A stretch of 64,000 bases of DNA from Anaerolineae bacterium (lineage in GTDB: Bacteria > Chloroflexota > Anaerolineae > Aggregatilineales > JAFGMM01). The notes under the pieces were generated by a model, which was given only the letters and a program-made list of their open reading frames with translations, searched no databases and had not been told where the DNA came from. How positions within the stretch are numbered: the first letter of the stretch is position 1; the number at the start of each line of letters is the position of its first letter. This document shows positions 1 to 9,078 of this stretch, in pieces. The translations under genes and the position numbers were made by a program. The stretch covers positions 434,001 to 498,000 of the forward strand of contig JAOSJO010000022.1 of assembly GCA_027494055.1 (NCBI GenBank). Reading direction: 5' to 3'.

Positions 1-1
1 C

Positions 2-607
2 ACGGTGACGCTGGCGCTGCCGGTCTACCGCGCCCTGTGGGACGATGACGCCCTCACCGCGCTGTCGCTGCGCCTTGCGCCGGAGGCCGACCCGGACGCG
101 GTGGCGCGCGCGCTGCAGGACGAACTCGCCGGCGTGCAGAGCCTCCTCATCCGGCCCAACCGCGCGCTGCGCGCGGACGTGCTGGTTGTGTTCGACCAGA
201 CCTTCGCCATCACCGCCGCGCTGCAGATGCTGGCAACGCTCGTGGCCTTCATCGGCGTGCTGAGCGCGCTGCTCTCGCTGCAACTGGAGAAGCAGCGCGA
301 ACTCGGCATCCTGCGCGCGGTCGGCCTGACGGTGCGGCAGCTCTGGGGGCTGGTGATGCTCGAAACCGGGCTGATGGGCGCGGTCGCCGGGCTGCTGGCG
401 ATGCCAACCGGCTTCGTGATCTCGTTGATCCTGGTGTATATAATCAATCAGCGCGCGTTCGGCTGGACGCTCCAGTTGCAGGTCGAGCCGGGCGCGTTCG
501 TGCAGGCGCTCGCCGTCGCCGTGAGTGCGGCGCTGCTCGCGGGGCTGTACCCGGCGCGGCGCATGAGCCGCACGGTCACGGCGGAGGCGCTGAAGTTCGA
601 GGTGTAG
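2..607 (+). CDS. FtsX-like ABC transporter permease, C-terminal part
   Basis: The reading frame is open from the first bases of the window, so the N-terminus lies upstream. The visible ~200 residues hold the C-terminal FtsX/MacB permease core: a periplasmic piece, then a helix starting near FAITAALQMLATLV, the cytoplasmic loop EKQRELGILRAVGLT typical of FtsX permeases, and two more helices. It ends with the usual YPARRMSRTVTAEALKFEV tail. Such permeases work with an ATP-binding partner, presumably encoded upstream, in lipoprotein, lipid or peptide export. The substrate cannot be inferred. Confidence 0.85.
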   Translation, partial: TVTLALPVYRALWDDDALTALSLRLAPEADPDAVARALQDELAGVQSLLIRPNRALRADVLVVFDQTFAITAALQMLATLVAFIGVLSALLSLQLEKQRELGILRAVGLTVRQLWGLVMLETGLMGAVAGLLAMPTGFVISLILVYIINQRAFGWTLQLQVEPGAFVQALAVAVSAALLAGLYPARRMSRTVTAEALKFEV

Positions 608-658
608 TGTGGCCGCCGGAGGGCGTCGTTGGGTTGACAGCGCCGGCAGGAGGCGGAC

Positions 659-2500
659 GTGAGAAGTGTCTGGCACATGTTGATTGGGCCGCCGCTGCCC
701 ACGCACCGCCTCAGCGAGGAGCGGCTGGGCAACGTCCGTGCGCTGGCGGCGCTCGCGCCTGACGCGCTCGCCTCGGTCGCCTACGCCAACCAGGAGATTT
801 TCCTGGGGCTGGTGGTGGCGGGGGCGGTGGGGCTGGTCTACTCGTTGCCCATCGCGCTGGCGATTGTCGCGTTGCTGGCGATCCTGGCGCTCTCGTACTC
901 GCAGACGATCAGCGCCTACCCGACCGGCGGCGGCTCCTACACTGTGGCGCGCGAGAACCTGGGCGCCAACCTCGGTTTGGTCGCGGTGGCGGGGCTGTCC
1001 CTCAGCTACCTGCTGAACGTCGCCGTGAGCATGACCGCAGGCGTGGCGGCGGTCGCCTCTGCGTTCCCGGAGATTTGGCCACACCGGACCGGGCTGGCGG
1101 TTGCGCTCCTCGTCATCATCACCGTCGCCAACCTGCGCGGCATCCGTGAGTCGGGCGCGCTCATGAGCGTGCCGGTGTACTTCTTCCTGGGCGCATACCT
1201 GCTGATGATTGCCATCGGCGTCGTCCGGGCGCTGGTCGAAGGCCCCGGCGCGTTCGCCGCCACCGCGCCGGCGGCGGTCGAGGCGGTGACCGCCTACCTG
1301 GTCCTGCACACCTTCTCCGCCGGCTGCACCGCGCTCACCGGCGTCGAGTCGATCAGCAACGGCGTGCCGATCTTCAAAGCGCCCGAATCCAGACGCGCCA
1401 ACCAGACGATGGCGGCGATGGCGGCCCTGATGGGCGTCCTGTTCCTCGGCACGGTGGGGCTGACGCAGCACTTCGCGGTGGTGGCCGGGACGGATGAGAC
1501 GATCCTTTCCGCGCTGGCGCAGCGCGTGTTCGGCCCAGGCGTGTTTTACCTGATCGTCCAGGCTTCGACGCTGCTCGTCCTGATGGTGGCGGCCAACACG
1601 AGCTTCGTGGGCTTTCCGCGCGTGGCGTCCATCGTCGCGCGCGATGGCTACATGCCGCGCCAGTTGACCATGCTCGGCGACCGGCTGGTCTACTCCAACG
1701 GCATCCTGGTGCTCGCGGGGTTAGCCGCCGTCTTGATCGTGGCCTTCCAGGGCGACACACACGCGCTGATCCCGCTCTTCGCCGTCGGCGCGTTCCTGGC
1801 GTTCACGCTCTCGCAGGCGGGGATGGTCGCCCACTGGATTCGGGAGCGCGGGCGTGGCTGGCCGGTGAAGGCCGCGCTCAACGGGCTGGGCACGGCGGCG
1901 ACTGCGGTCGCGCTCGTCGTGATCGGCGTCAGCAAGTTTCTGGAAGGGGCATGGGTCGTGGTGGTCCTCGTCCTCGTGCAGGTGGTGGTCTTTCGCCGCA
2001 TCCACCGGCATTACCAGGCCATCGCCGCGCAGTTGACGCTGCGCGGACTGCCGCCCTTGCTCGCGCCGCCGCCCGACCCGCGCATTGTGCTGCCGATCTC
2101 CGGCGTGCACCGGGGTGTGATCGAGGCGCTGCGTTACGCGCGGTCCATCTCAAATCACGTCACGGCGGTTTACGTCGAAATCGAGCCGGGCAGCGGCGAG
2201 AAGATACGCCAGCGCTGGGATGAGTGGGGCCTTGACAATGACGCCAGGCTGGAGGTTGTGCCCTCACCGTACCGGTCGGTGGTCCGCCCCATCCTTGAAT
2301 TCCTCGACAGGACCGACCAGGAGCACAACGACGGACGCCTGGCTACGGTGCTCCTGCCTGAGTTTGTTCCGGCGCACTGGTGGGAGTCGTTGCTGCACAA
2401 CCAGACCGCATGGCTCATCAGGATCGCGCTGCTCTATCGCCGGCGCGCGCTCGGCAAGACGCGCGCGATCATCGATGTGCCGATGCACCTGAAAGAATAG
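659..2500 (+). CDS. kimA: KimA-like potassium/proton symporter (APC superfamily)
   Basis: This 613-residue inner-membrane transporter belongs to the APC/KUP superfamily and closely follows the KimA (YdaO) pattern. The N-terminus is followed by an unwound helix PDALASVAYANQE, in which Asp35 and Tyr42 correspond to KimA K+-site residues. YPTGGGSY and TGVESISNGVPIFKAPE (the conserved Glu) come later, about twelve hydrophobic segments follow in total, and a ~140-residue soluble C-terminal domain begins near PPDPRIVLP. The start is GTG 659, with AGGAGG 8 nt upstream. The likely role is high-affinity K+ uptake driven by the proton gradient. Only ~50 nt separate it from the upstream permease gene, so no c-di-AMP riboswitch fits here. 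A generic amino-acid permease is the alternative. Confidence 0.75.
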   Translation: MRSVWHMLIGPPLPTHRLSEERLGNVRALAALAPDALASVAYANQEIFLGLVVAGAVGLVYSLPIALAIVALLAILALSYSQTISAYPTGGGSYTVARENLGANLGLVAVAGLSLSYLLNVAVSMTAGVAAVASAFPEIWPHRTGLAVALLVIITVANLRGIRESGALMSVPVYFFLGAYLLMIAIGVVRALVEGPGAFAATAPAAVEAVTAYLVLHTFSAGCTALTGVESISNGVPIFKAPESRRANQTMAAMAALMGVLFLGTVGLTQHFAVVAGTDETILSALAQRVFGPGVFYLIVQASTLLVLMVAANTSFVGFPRVASIVARDGYMPRQLTMLGDRLVYSNGILVLAGLAAVLIVAFQGDTHALIPLFAVGAFLAFTLSQAGMVAHWIRERGRGWPVKAALNGLGTAATAVALVVIGVSKFLEGAWVVVVLVLVQVVVFRRIHRHYQAIAAQLTLRGLPPLLAPPPDPRIVLPISGVHRGVIEALRYARSISNHVTAVYVEIEPGSGEKIRQRWDEWGLDNDARLEVVPSPYRSVVRPILEFLDRTDQEHNDGRLATVLLPEFVPAHWWESLLHNQTAWLIRIALLYRRRALGKTRAIIDVPMHLKE

Positions 2501-2541
2501 TAGCGCGTTGCGTCTTTCCGCATCATCAAGGGAGTCCCTTC

Positions 2542-2943
2542 ATGGGCTATCTCGACAGACCGCAGCGGTCTCCGTGGCGAAGCTTGCTCGGTATGCTTAT
2601 GATTCTGGTGCTGATTATCGTGTGCCTCCTCGTGGTCACCGTCGGCCTGGATGTCGCCTGCCACAACGACATCGAGAACTGGGCACCGCTCTACCCCAAC
2701 GCGGAGGTCGTCGAGATGACGTACGACGGCCTGTTCCGCCCCCGCGCGATGGGCATCACCTGGGTGACCCTGCTCTCGCCCGACCCGATCAACGACGTGC
2801 GGCACTGGTACTACGAGAACCTCCAGCAGAACATCCGCGACAGGACGACGCGCGGCATCGCGCAGACCGACCGCTGGATCGAGGAGAACCCGGACGGCGA
2901 AGGGACGTTGATCTACCTGTCGAGTTCGTGCGCGTGGTACTGA
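2542..2943 (+). CDS. Small single-pass membrane protein of unknown function
   Basis: This 133-residue protein starts at ATG 2542, after AAGGGAG. It has a short basic N-terminus (MGYLDRPQRSPWRS), one strong transmembrane segment (roughly residues 16-36, LLGMLMILVLIIVCLLVVTV) and a ~95-residue extracytoplasmic domain. That domain contains YYENLQQNIRD and ends SSSCAWY. The family is not recognised. It lies 40 nt behind the KimA-like gene and may be cotranscribed with it. Confidence 0.65.
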   Translation: MGYLDRPQRSPWRSLLGMLMILVLIIVCLLVVTVGLDVACHNDIENWAPLYPNAEVVEMTYDGLFRPRAMGITWVTLLSPDPINDVRHWYYENLQQNIRDRTTRGIAQTDRWIEENPDGEGTLIYLSSSCAWY

Positions 2944-2983
2944 TCTGCCGCCGGTTGCGGGCAGCCCGCCGGGGATGGACGCA

Positions 2984-4138
2984 ATGAGACGGCTGACGTT
3001 GTTCGTCATAGGCGTGGCGGCGCTGGCGCTCGTCGCCCCGATGGTGCTCTCGCGCGGCGATGCGCCGCCGGTGCGCGCGCAGCTCATCACCGGCGCGGCG
3101 GAGGACGCCGCCGGCTTCGCGCACGCCGACGGGCCGCGGGCGTTCCGCTTCCCTGAGGACCACGGCCCGCACCCGGACTACCAGACCGAGTGGTGGTACT
3201 ACACCGGCAACCTAGAGGCCGCCGGTGGCCGCCGCTTTGGCTACCAACTGACGTTCTTCCGCCGCGCGATGGCCCCGCCGGCGGCGCGGGCGGCGCGCGC
3301 CTCCGCGTGGGCCGCCGACCAGGTGTACCTGGCGCACTTCGCGGTCAGCGACGTGGACAGCGCGCGCTACCAGGCGTTCGAGCGCTTCGCGCGTGGCGCG
3401 GCAGGGCTGGCCGGCGCGGAGTCGCCGCCGTACCGCGTCTGGCTGGAGGACTGGCGCGTCGATGAAATCGCGCCGGGCGTCTACCAGATGCGGGCGGCCC
3501 AGGGCGGCCTCGCGCTCGACCTGACCCTCACCGACGCCAAAGGCCCGGCGCTGCAGGGTGACCGGGGCTACAGCCAGAAGGGGTCTGACCCCGGCAACGC
3601 CTCATACTACTACAGCCTCACGCGCCTGGAGACGGCGGGCGCGGTGCGCGTCGGCGAGGAGACATTCGCCGTGAGCGGGTTGAGCTGGATGGACCACGAG
3701 TTCAGCACCAGCGCGCTCGCGCCCAACCAGGTCGGCTGGGACTGGTTCGCACTCCAGCTTGACGACGGTACGGAACTGAAAGTGTTTCACCTGCGCAACG
3801 CCGACGGCGGCGTCGATCCCTTCTCCAGCGGTTCGTTCGTGGCAGCGGACGGGGCCGTCACCCGCCTGCGCCGCGACGACTTCAGCATCGACGCCGAAGC
3901 GACCTGGGACAGCCCGCACTCCGGCGCGGTGTACCCCGCGCGCTGGACGGTGACGGCGCCCGCGCTGGGCCTCACGCTGCGCGTCGAGCCGCTCCTGGCC
4001 GACCAGGAACTCAACGTGAGCTACACGTACTGGGAGGGCGCGGTGCGCGTCGAAGGCGAGCGCGCTGGTCAGCCCGTGCGCGGGCAGGGCTATGTCGAAT
4101 TGACCGGCTACGCCGCATCGATGCAGGGGCAGTTCTGA
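2984..4138 (+). CDS. Secreted CrtC/AttH-like lipocalin-fold hydrolase/hydratase
   Basis: The ~384-residue protein has a signal peptide (MRRLTLFVIGVAALALVAPM). The mature domain carries the signature DHGPHPDYQTEWWYYTGNL of the AttH / carotenoid 1,2-hydratase (CrtC) superfamily, and also GYQLTFFRR, LSWMDHEFS and a C-terminal beta-rich half ending GYVELTGY. These proteins are exported lipocalin-like domains; CrtC hydrates carotenoid double bonds, while many relatives are called secreted hydrolases. No carotenoid genes lie nearby, so the substrate is unknown. ATG 2984 is preferred over an in-frame ATG at 2975 because GGGGATGG then sits at ribosome-binding distance and the signal peptide begins with the basic residues. 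Confidence 0.75.
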   Translation: MRRLTLFVIGVAALALVAPMVLSRGDAPPVRAQLITGAAEDAAGFAHADGPRAFRFPEDHGPHPDYQTEWWYYTGNLEAAGGRRFGYQLTFFRRAMAPPAARAARASAWAADQVYLAHFAVSDVDSARYQAFERFARGAAGLAGAESPPYRVWLEDWRVDEIAPGVYQMRAAQGGLALDLTLTDAKGPALQGDRGYSQKGSDPGNASYYYSLTRLETAGAVRVGEETFAVSGLSWMDHEFSTSALAPNQVGWDWFALQLDDGTELKVFHLRNADGGVDPFSSGSFVAADGAVTRLRRDDFSIDAEATWDSPHSGAVYPARWTVTAPALGLTLRVEPLLADQELNVSYTYWEGAVRVEGERAGQPVRGQGYVELTGYAASMQGQF

Positions 4139-4231
4139 GCGCCCCGCGCCGGACGAGTCGCGTGGCCGAGAGGTGGGGCAACTTCCCGGCCCGCGCGGTG
4201 TTTTATCAAGGAGAGCATGTCGCGCCGCACA

Positions 4232-4243
4232 TGACAATTGTCA
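4232..4243. promoter_or_regulatory. Palindromic operator-like site
   Basis: TGACAATTGTCA is a perfect 12-bp palindrome. It is extended to a nearly symmetric 18 bp (ACATGACAATTGTCACAT) in the 237-nt gap before the radical SAM gene. The gap is more A+T-rich than its surroundings and has a possible -10 element (TATAAG) near 4297. This would suit a dimeric regulator controlling the radical SAM gene, but no regulator family is assigned. Confidence 0.35.
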
Positions 4244-4375
4244 CATTTGGCACACGATTACAGGACAAGCGTCACTAAAAAACCACTTCTGCAAATTGTA
4301 TAAGTGATCTGTGCGCCAAATTGGACGCATTTTGTCATAACAGGCCACGCCAGGCCAAAGGAGGGAGTGAGGGAA

Positions 4376-5709
4376 ATGGGAACAAACGGGGTACCGGGGC
4401 AGCACCTCAAGCCGCGCAAGCGCAACATGTACCGCCTGCCCTGGTCGATGAACGACAATCCCATCGGTTGGCTGGAAATCACCGACCGGTGCAACATCTA
4501 CTGCAAGGGCTGTTATCGCCAGCAGCTTGTGGGCCACTTCCCCATCGAGCAGATCAAGGACGACATCCTCTTCCTCAAGGAGTACCGCAACTGCGACAAC
4601 ATCTCCATCGCGGGCGGCGAGCCGCTGGTGCACCCGCAGATTCTCGAAATTGTCTCCTTCATCCGCGAGCACGGCATGAAGCCCCTCATCCTCACCAACG
4701 GCGTGCGCCTGAACAACAACATCGGCCTCGCGCGCGAACTCAAGGCGGCGGGCGCTTTGGCTTCACCTTCCACATCGACAGCGCGCAGCGCCGGCCCGGC
4801 TGGTTCGGCAAGAGCGAGGTCGAGCTGTGCGAACTGCGCCAGCAGTACGCCGAGATGGTCGCTGAGGTCGGCGGCCTGTTCGTGAGCTTTGGCTGCACCA
4901 TCTACTACTCGAACCTGCACGAGATACCCAGGCTCGTGAAGTGGGCCAACGACAACATCGACATCGTGAACGGGCTGGTGTTCATCACCTATCGCGGCGC
5001 GCCCGAAACCGACGACATCCAGTTCACCGTCGGCGACAAGAAGGTCGAGGCGCAGGCCGAGCTGAGCTACGGCTACGCCGACGCCGAGGAGATCGACATC
5101 ACCTCGCGCGACGTGTACAAGGTCATCCAGGACAGCTACGACCACTACGAGACGGCGGTTTACCTGGGCGGCACGCAGCGCCACGACGCGATCAAGTGGC
5201 TCATCGGCCTGCAGGTGGGCACGAAGGGCAAGATGTACGGCTCGGTCGGGTCGAAAGCGACGGAGCTGGTCGAGGCGGCCTACCATCTCTTCGCGGGTCG
5301 CTATCTGGCGTACACGCCCTCGAAGCGCCTGCCGAAAGTCGCGATGCTGGCCGCCAGCCTGTTCGACAAAGGCCTGCGCAAGACCCAGGCCGGCTTCTGG
5401 CGCGACGTGCTCCGCGACCCACGCCGGCTGTTCGCGCCGCTCTACATCCAGAGCATCGGTATCGTGCAGGCGCCGGACATCATGGAAGATGGCCGCACCG
5501 ACATGTGCGATAGCTGCCCCGACATGGTGGTCTGGGACGGCAAGCTGGTGCACTCGTGCCGCCTCGACGAGTGGCGCATCTACGGCCAGTACGTGACGCC
5601 CCAGATGCAGCGCGAAATCGAGGCCGAGGGCGGCGCGGTGCTCACCGAGCGCAGCGAAGACGACATCGACGAGGACGAGCACCTCCACATGCCGGTGATG
5701 GCCGACTGA
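4376..5709 (+). CDS. Radical SAM protein with C-terminal SPASM-like Cys motif (one frameshift)
   Basis: This ~444-residue radical SAM enzyme starts at ATG 4376 behind AAAGGAGGG. Near the N-terminus ITDRCNIYCKGCYRQQ supplies the CxxxCxxC ligands of the SAM-cleaving 4Fe-4S cluster, followed by the SAM-binding GGEPLVHP. The reading frame is lost near 4752-4756 (after ELKAAG) and resumes one frame over with FGFTFHIDSAQRR; one missing base restores it. The C-terminal part has MCDSCPDMVVWDGKLVHSC, a SPASM-like auxiliary-cluster Cys set. The substrate is unknown, and the gene stands alone between a possible operator and a terminator. Confidence 0.8.
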
Positions 5710-5799
5710 GAACAGTAAATCGGGGGTGGGGGGCGAACGGCTGGTTCGCCCCTCCGCGTTATGCACCCCTTGATTCCGAACGCATCAGGTCAGGAGCTT

Positions 5800-5832
5800 C
5801 CCGCAGCGCCAGGCGCTGCGGGTTTCTTTTTG
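5800..5832 (+). terminator. Rho-independent terminator after the radical SAM gene
   Basis: CCCGCAGCG and CGCTGCGGG form a perfect 9-bp G+C-rich stem around a CCAGG loop (the pairing can be drawn as 11 bp around one base). TTTCTTTTT follows directly. It lies ~90 nt after the radical SAM stop codon and just before the end of the convergent methyltransferase gene. Confidence 0.8.
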
Positions 5833-5837
5833 GGGCG

Positions 5838-6365
5838 CTACCGCGTGCTGAGCGCGCTGTAGATTTCGCCCAGGAACCGGCTTGGCCTCACCGCCAGCAG
5901 CCGGGTCGCGGTGAACCCGTGCTCCCGCGCGAGCGCGGCCCACGTCGGGAAGGAGAGCGGGTGCGGCACCCAGGGGTTGCCCCGGTCCGTGTTGTACTCC
6001 ACCAGGATGAAAGCGCCACCGGGCTTGAGGTAGCGGCGGAGGGCGGGCACGACCGCGCCCTTGTCGCGCACGAAGTGGAGCGCGTTCGCCATCACCGCGC
6101 CGTCGAGCGGCGGCAGGTCGAGCGGCCCGGTGAAGTCGGCGGCGATGTATGTGACGCCCACCGCCGGGAAGCGGGCGCGCATCGCGCGCGCCTGCGCCTG
6201 GAGCGCGCCCCGGTCCTTATCGACCGAGTAGATGCGCGCCGTCGGGCCGATCAGCTCGGCCAGCGCGAGCGTGAACGCGCCCGCGCCGGAACCGAAGTCG
6301 GCCCACACGCCGCCGGGGGCGGGCACGCCATCGCGCAGCAGGTTGACATGATCCGCGTGGTCCAT
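5838..6365 (-). CDS. Class I SAM-dependent methyltransferase
   Basis: This 175-residue protein has the Rossmann methyltransferase motifs: motif I ADFGSGAGAFTLAL, the acidic SAM ribose contact YSVDKDR, ITYIAADF-type motif II (VTYIAADFTGPLDLP) and YLKPGGAFILVEYN. It is short for the family and lacks an added substrate domain, so the substrate is unknown (Methyltransf_11/25-like). It follows the unknown gene at 6391-6771 by 26 nt on the same strand and is probably in the same operon. Confidence 0.8.
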   Translation of the reverse strand: MDHADHVNLLRDGVPAPGGVWADFGSGAGAFTLALAELIGPTARIYSVDKDRGALQAQARAMRARFPAVGVTYIAADFTGPLDLPPLDGAVMANALHFVRDKGAVVPALRRYLKPGGAFILVEYNTDRGNPWVPHPLSFPTWAALAREHGFTATRLLAVRPSRFLGEIYSALSTR

Positions 6366-6390
6366 TCTTCGCAGACGCCGCGCGCGGCCC

Positions 6391-6771
6391 TCAGACCCGC
6401 GCCGGCCGGGCCGTGGTCATCAGCGCTTCGAACAGCGCCAGGCTCTCCGGCGTCTGCGGGTAGAACGCCTCGCCCAGGGGCGACGTGGCGCGATTGTCGT
6501 CGTAGATCACGCGCTTGATGAGCCGGGACAGGCGTTCCCGGTCAAGGTGGAACATGTCGGCGGCGGGGATGCTGCCCTCCGAGCCGGAGAGCATGAGCAC
6601 GCCGCGCCCCTCATGCACCTCGACGAACCAGTTGAGCGTCGCGACTTCCATCAGGGTGACCATCACCTCGTCGCCCTTGACGATGGCGCTCACAAACTTG
6701 GCGTTGTGTCTGCGCTCAAGCGCCGGGAGGTCGTTGAGCGTCTCAGGTTTGACGTAGAAGGTGATCAACAT
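6391..6771 (-). CDS. Conserved-looking protein of unknown function
   Basis: This 126-residue soluble protein starts MLITFYVKPETLNDLP. The frame is open 150 bases further upstream, but that stretch is unlike the rest of the gene and overlaps a repeat, so ATG 6771 is chosen; only a weak GGTGGGGGCGG precedes it. Alternating hydrophobic strands (KFVSAIVKGDEVMVTLMEV) suggest a small alpha/beta fold. No family is recognised. It precedes the methyltransferase on the same strand. Confidence 0.55.
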   Translation of the reverse strand: MLITFYVKPETLNDLPALERRHNAKFVSAIVKGDEVMVTLMEVATLNWFVEVHEGRGVLMLSGSEGSIPAADMFHLDRERLSRLIKRVIYDDNRATSPLGEAFYPQTPESLALFEALMTTARPARV

Positions 6772-6919
6772 GCAGCCGCCCCCACCGCTGCGGAAGAAGA
6801 GGCACGGCGTCTCTGCGGACAGCCCTCTGTTGCCCGAATGATAGATGAAAACGCAGCGCCACGCAACGGAAAAAAGACCCGCCGCGCGGCGCAGTGCCTT
6901 CAACTTCCGGGAAGCTACC

Positions 6920-7074
6920 AAGTATCTATTCCTGTTGTCTGTTCGGCATCACGCTATTGGTGTATTTTTCGTAACCCGACGACTAAAGTCGTCGGTTAAT
7001 CACAGAAGGTGGTGGGGAAGAATTCGAATTAGCCCGCGACTTCAGTCGCGGGAACCAAAAGGTGAACAGATACC
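6920..7074. repeat. MITE-like inverted-repeat element, family D, copy 1
   Basis: This ~155-bp element is bounded by related inverted ends (AGTATCTATTCCTG ... GGTGAACAGATACC). Inside are two palindromes, ACCCGACGACTAAAGTCGTCGG and the CCCGCGACTTCAGTCGCGGG hairpin. The same arrangement recurs at 23328-23476 and, more diverged, at 37610-37827. It fills most of the 364-nt gap 6772-7135, which holds no other recognisable gene. Confidence 0.75.
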
Positions 7075-7135
7075 CTCCGCGTGCCTTTTTCCCGTGTCAC
7101 GCTAGCCGGCCCGGAGGTGCCCGTAATTCAGCCCA

Positions 7136-7555
7136 TCATCCGGCAGGTCCGCCGGCAGGTCGGCCCCCGGCGCGGCCAAACGCCAGCGCACGCCGGACGC
7201 GCGCCGCGCGCGCTCGCGCCTCGGCGACCATCGCCTGCACCTCCTGCCGGATCGCGTCGGGGTCGGAGGCCGTCAGCTCGCGCGCGCACGAGTCGGGGAG
7301 GCCGGCCACGCGCACCGCCGCAACCCGGCGCGCCTGCACCAGTTCCATGTATTCGGCGGCAAGCCGCGCCGCGTCGCGCTGCATCTCGGCTTCCGAGTCG
7401 CCCTGAATCCAGTCCGCGAGGTGGGCGGGCAGCCCCGCCGCCTCCGCGATCTGCAGGCGGCGCTGCCCCCAGGCCGCGACCTCAGTGTAGTGCGCCGGCT
7501 TCGTGAGTACACGCGCGCCTCCCGCGCCCATCCGTCCCCTCCAGGTGTGCCACAT
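7136..7555 (-). CDS. Hypothetical protein, possibly phage-scaffold-like
   Basis: This 139-residue, Ala/Arg-rich helical protein starts MWHTWRGRM (an alternative Met lies nine codons in). The middle, IAEAAGLPAHLADWIQGD followed by a long helix, resembles the pattern of DUF4355-type phage capsid scaffolding proteins, but this is weak. No other phage genes are nearby. It could be a remnant or a false call favoured by high G+C. Confidence 0.35.
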   Translation of the reverse strand: MWHTWRGRMGAGGARVLTKPAHYTEVAAWGQRRLQIAEAAGLPAHLADWIQGDSEAEMQRDAARLAAEYMELVQARRVAAVRVAGLPDSCARELTASDPDAIRQEVQAMVAEARARAARVRRALAFGRAGGRPAGGPAG

Positions 7556-7786
7556 TCAGTTTCGCGCTACCAACGTGGGCGGGTTGCAAGAACCGTGCCA
7601 CCCGGCGGGGGCGGGCCCCTGCTGCCCGGCAGTGTGCGGCGACAGATGGTGTATCCGTAACAAATTACATTTGTGCTGCGACTGTCGTGACAAAGGGTAG
7701 TGTCGTGTTTCACAATCCATCCATTAAAATAAAATGTAGATAAGACCGCTCTACTTCACAGCGACGTGTCCAGGCGGGAGTGGCAG

Positions 7787-8192
7787 ATGCGCACACGCAT
7801 CTCGGTGGCAACCGTTCGCGGCGAGTTCATCCAGCAGGTCGAGGCGATCAGCGGCGTCAACCTGCTGGCGTGTAATCAGTGCGGCAAGTGCAGCGCGGGG
7901 TGCCCGGTCGGCTTCAGCCTGGACGCGATGCCCAACCAGGTGATCCGCATGGCGCAGCTCGGCGTGGAGGCTGTGCTCGACAGCGAGACCATCTGGACCT
8001 GCGCCTCGTGCCTGACGTGCGTGGCGCGCTGCCCCAAGGGCATCGACCTGCCGCGCGTGATGGAGGCGTTGCGACAGATCGCGCTCCGGCGCGGCAACGA
8101 CCACCTGTGCGCAACCGAGATCGACCCCGAACTGATCGCCGAAGCGCCCCCAACTGGCAATCATCGGCGGATTCCGAAAATACACACGCTGA
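7787..8192 (+). CDS. hdrC: Heterodisulfide reductase subunit C-like protein, HdrC1 (one frameshift)
   Basis: This is a ferredoxin-like electron-transfer subunit with two 4Fe-4S motifs: CNQCGKCSAGCPVG and CASCLTCVARCPKG, about 40 residues apart, the HdrC layout. ATG 7787 is chosen over an upstream GTG because GGCGGGAG precedes it correctly. As given, the frame runs past the next gene's start. Removing one C from the five-C run near 8147 gives EAPQLAIIGGFRKYTR and a stop at 8190-8192, 12 nt before hdrB1. That C-terminus fits the family, so the corrected end is used (~134 residues). It would pass electrons between HdrA and HdrB. Confidence 0.88.
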
Positions 8193-8204
8193 CGTGGGGG
8201 ACAC

Positions 8205-9078
8205 ATGAGCACGCCCTACTTCCCCGGCTGCACGCTGTCTACCAAGGCCGCCGGCTATGACCGGTCTGGCCGCGCCGTCGCCGCCGCGCTGGGCATGGCG
8301 CTGGCCGAGATCGAGGGCTGGCAGTGCTGCGGCGCGACCTTCCCGCTCGCCACGGACAACAGCCTGGCCCTCATCGCGCCGACGCGGATTCTCGCGCAGG
8401 CCGAGAAGGCCGGCGACGCCGTCGCGACGCTGTGCGCGATCTGCTACCACGTGCTCAAGCGCACGCAGGCCACCCCTGACCCGCGACCCGGACATGCTGG
8501 AGCGCATCAACTGGTTCACCGAGAACCCCTATCACGGGCAGGTGCGCGTGGTGCACCTGCTGGAGATGCTGCGCGATCAACTCACGTGGGAAGGGCTGCA
8601 CGCCCAGGTCAAGCGCCCGCTGGCCGGCCTCAAGGTCGCGCCATACTACGGCTGCCTGCTGCTGCGGCCCGCCCAGGAGATACAGCTCGACGACCCGGAG
8701 CGCCCGACGATCCTGCACGACTGCATGCTGGCGCTCGGCGCAGAGGTCGTGGACTTCCCCTACGCGGTGGAGTGCTGCGGCAGCTACCTCGCGGTCGAGA
8801 AGGCCGAGGTGCCCGACCGGCTGGCGCAGACCATCATCAGCTCGGCGCGGGCCAACGGCGCGGATTGCCTGGTGACCGCGTGCCCGCTGTGCCAGTTCAA
8901 CCTGGACTATCCGCAGCGCGGAACGACCTCACCCGCGCCCATGCCCGTGCTCTACTTTACGCAGTTGATGGCGGTTGCGCTCGACCTACCGCCGGCGGAC
9001 TGGGGGCTGGAGGGACTGTACGTCGATCCCGCGCCGCTGCTAGAACGGATTCCGGCGTGTGAGGAGGCAGGCGCATGA
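8205..9078 (+). CDS. hdrB: Heterodisulfide reductase subunit B-like protein, HdrB1 (one frameshift)
   Basis: After correction this is a ~290-residue CCG-domain protein. The first half contains YFPGCTLS, WQCCGAT and CAICYHVLK. The second contains YYGCLLLRP, VECCGSYLA and CPLCQFNLD, which together are the ligands of the two noncubane 4Fe-4S clusters that reduce disulfides in HdrB. The frame changes in the CCCC run at 8473-8476; removing one C joins RTQAT to LTRDPDMLERINWF. The gene starts 12 nt after the corrected hdrC1 stop and overlaps hdrA1 by 4 nt, indicating translational coupling. The natural thiol substrate in a non-methanogen is unknown. Confidence 0.9.

Noticed and set aside
608-658. 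c-di-AMP riboswitch before the KimA-like gene
   Set aside because: Only 51 nt lie between the genes, too short for a ydaO-type riboswitch.
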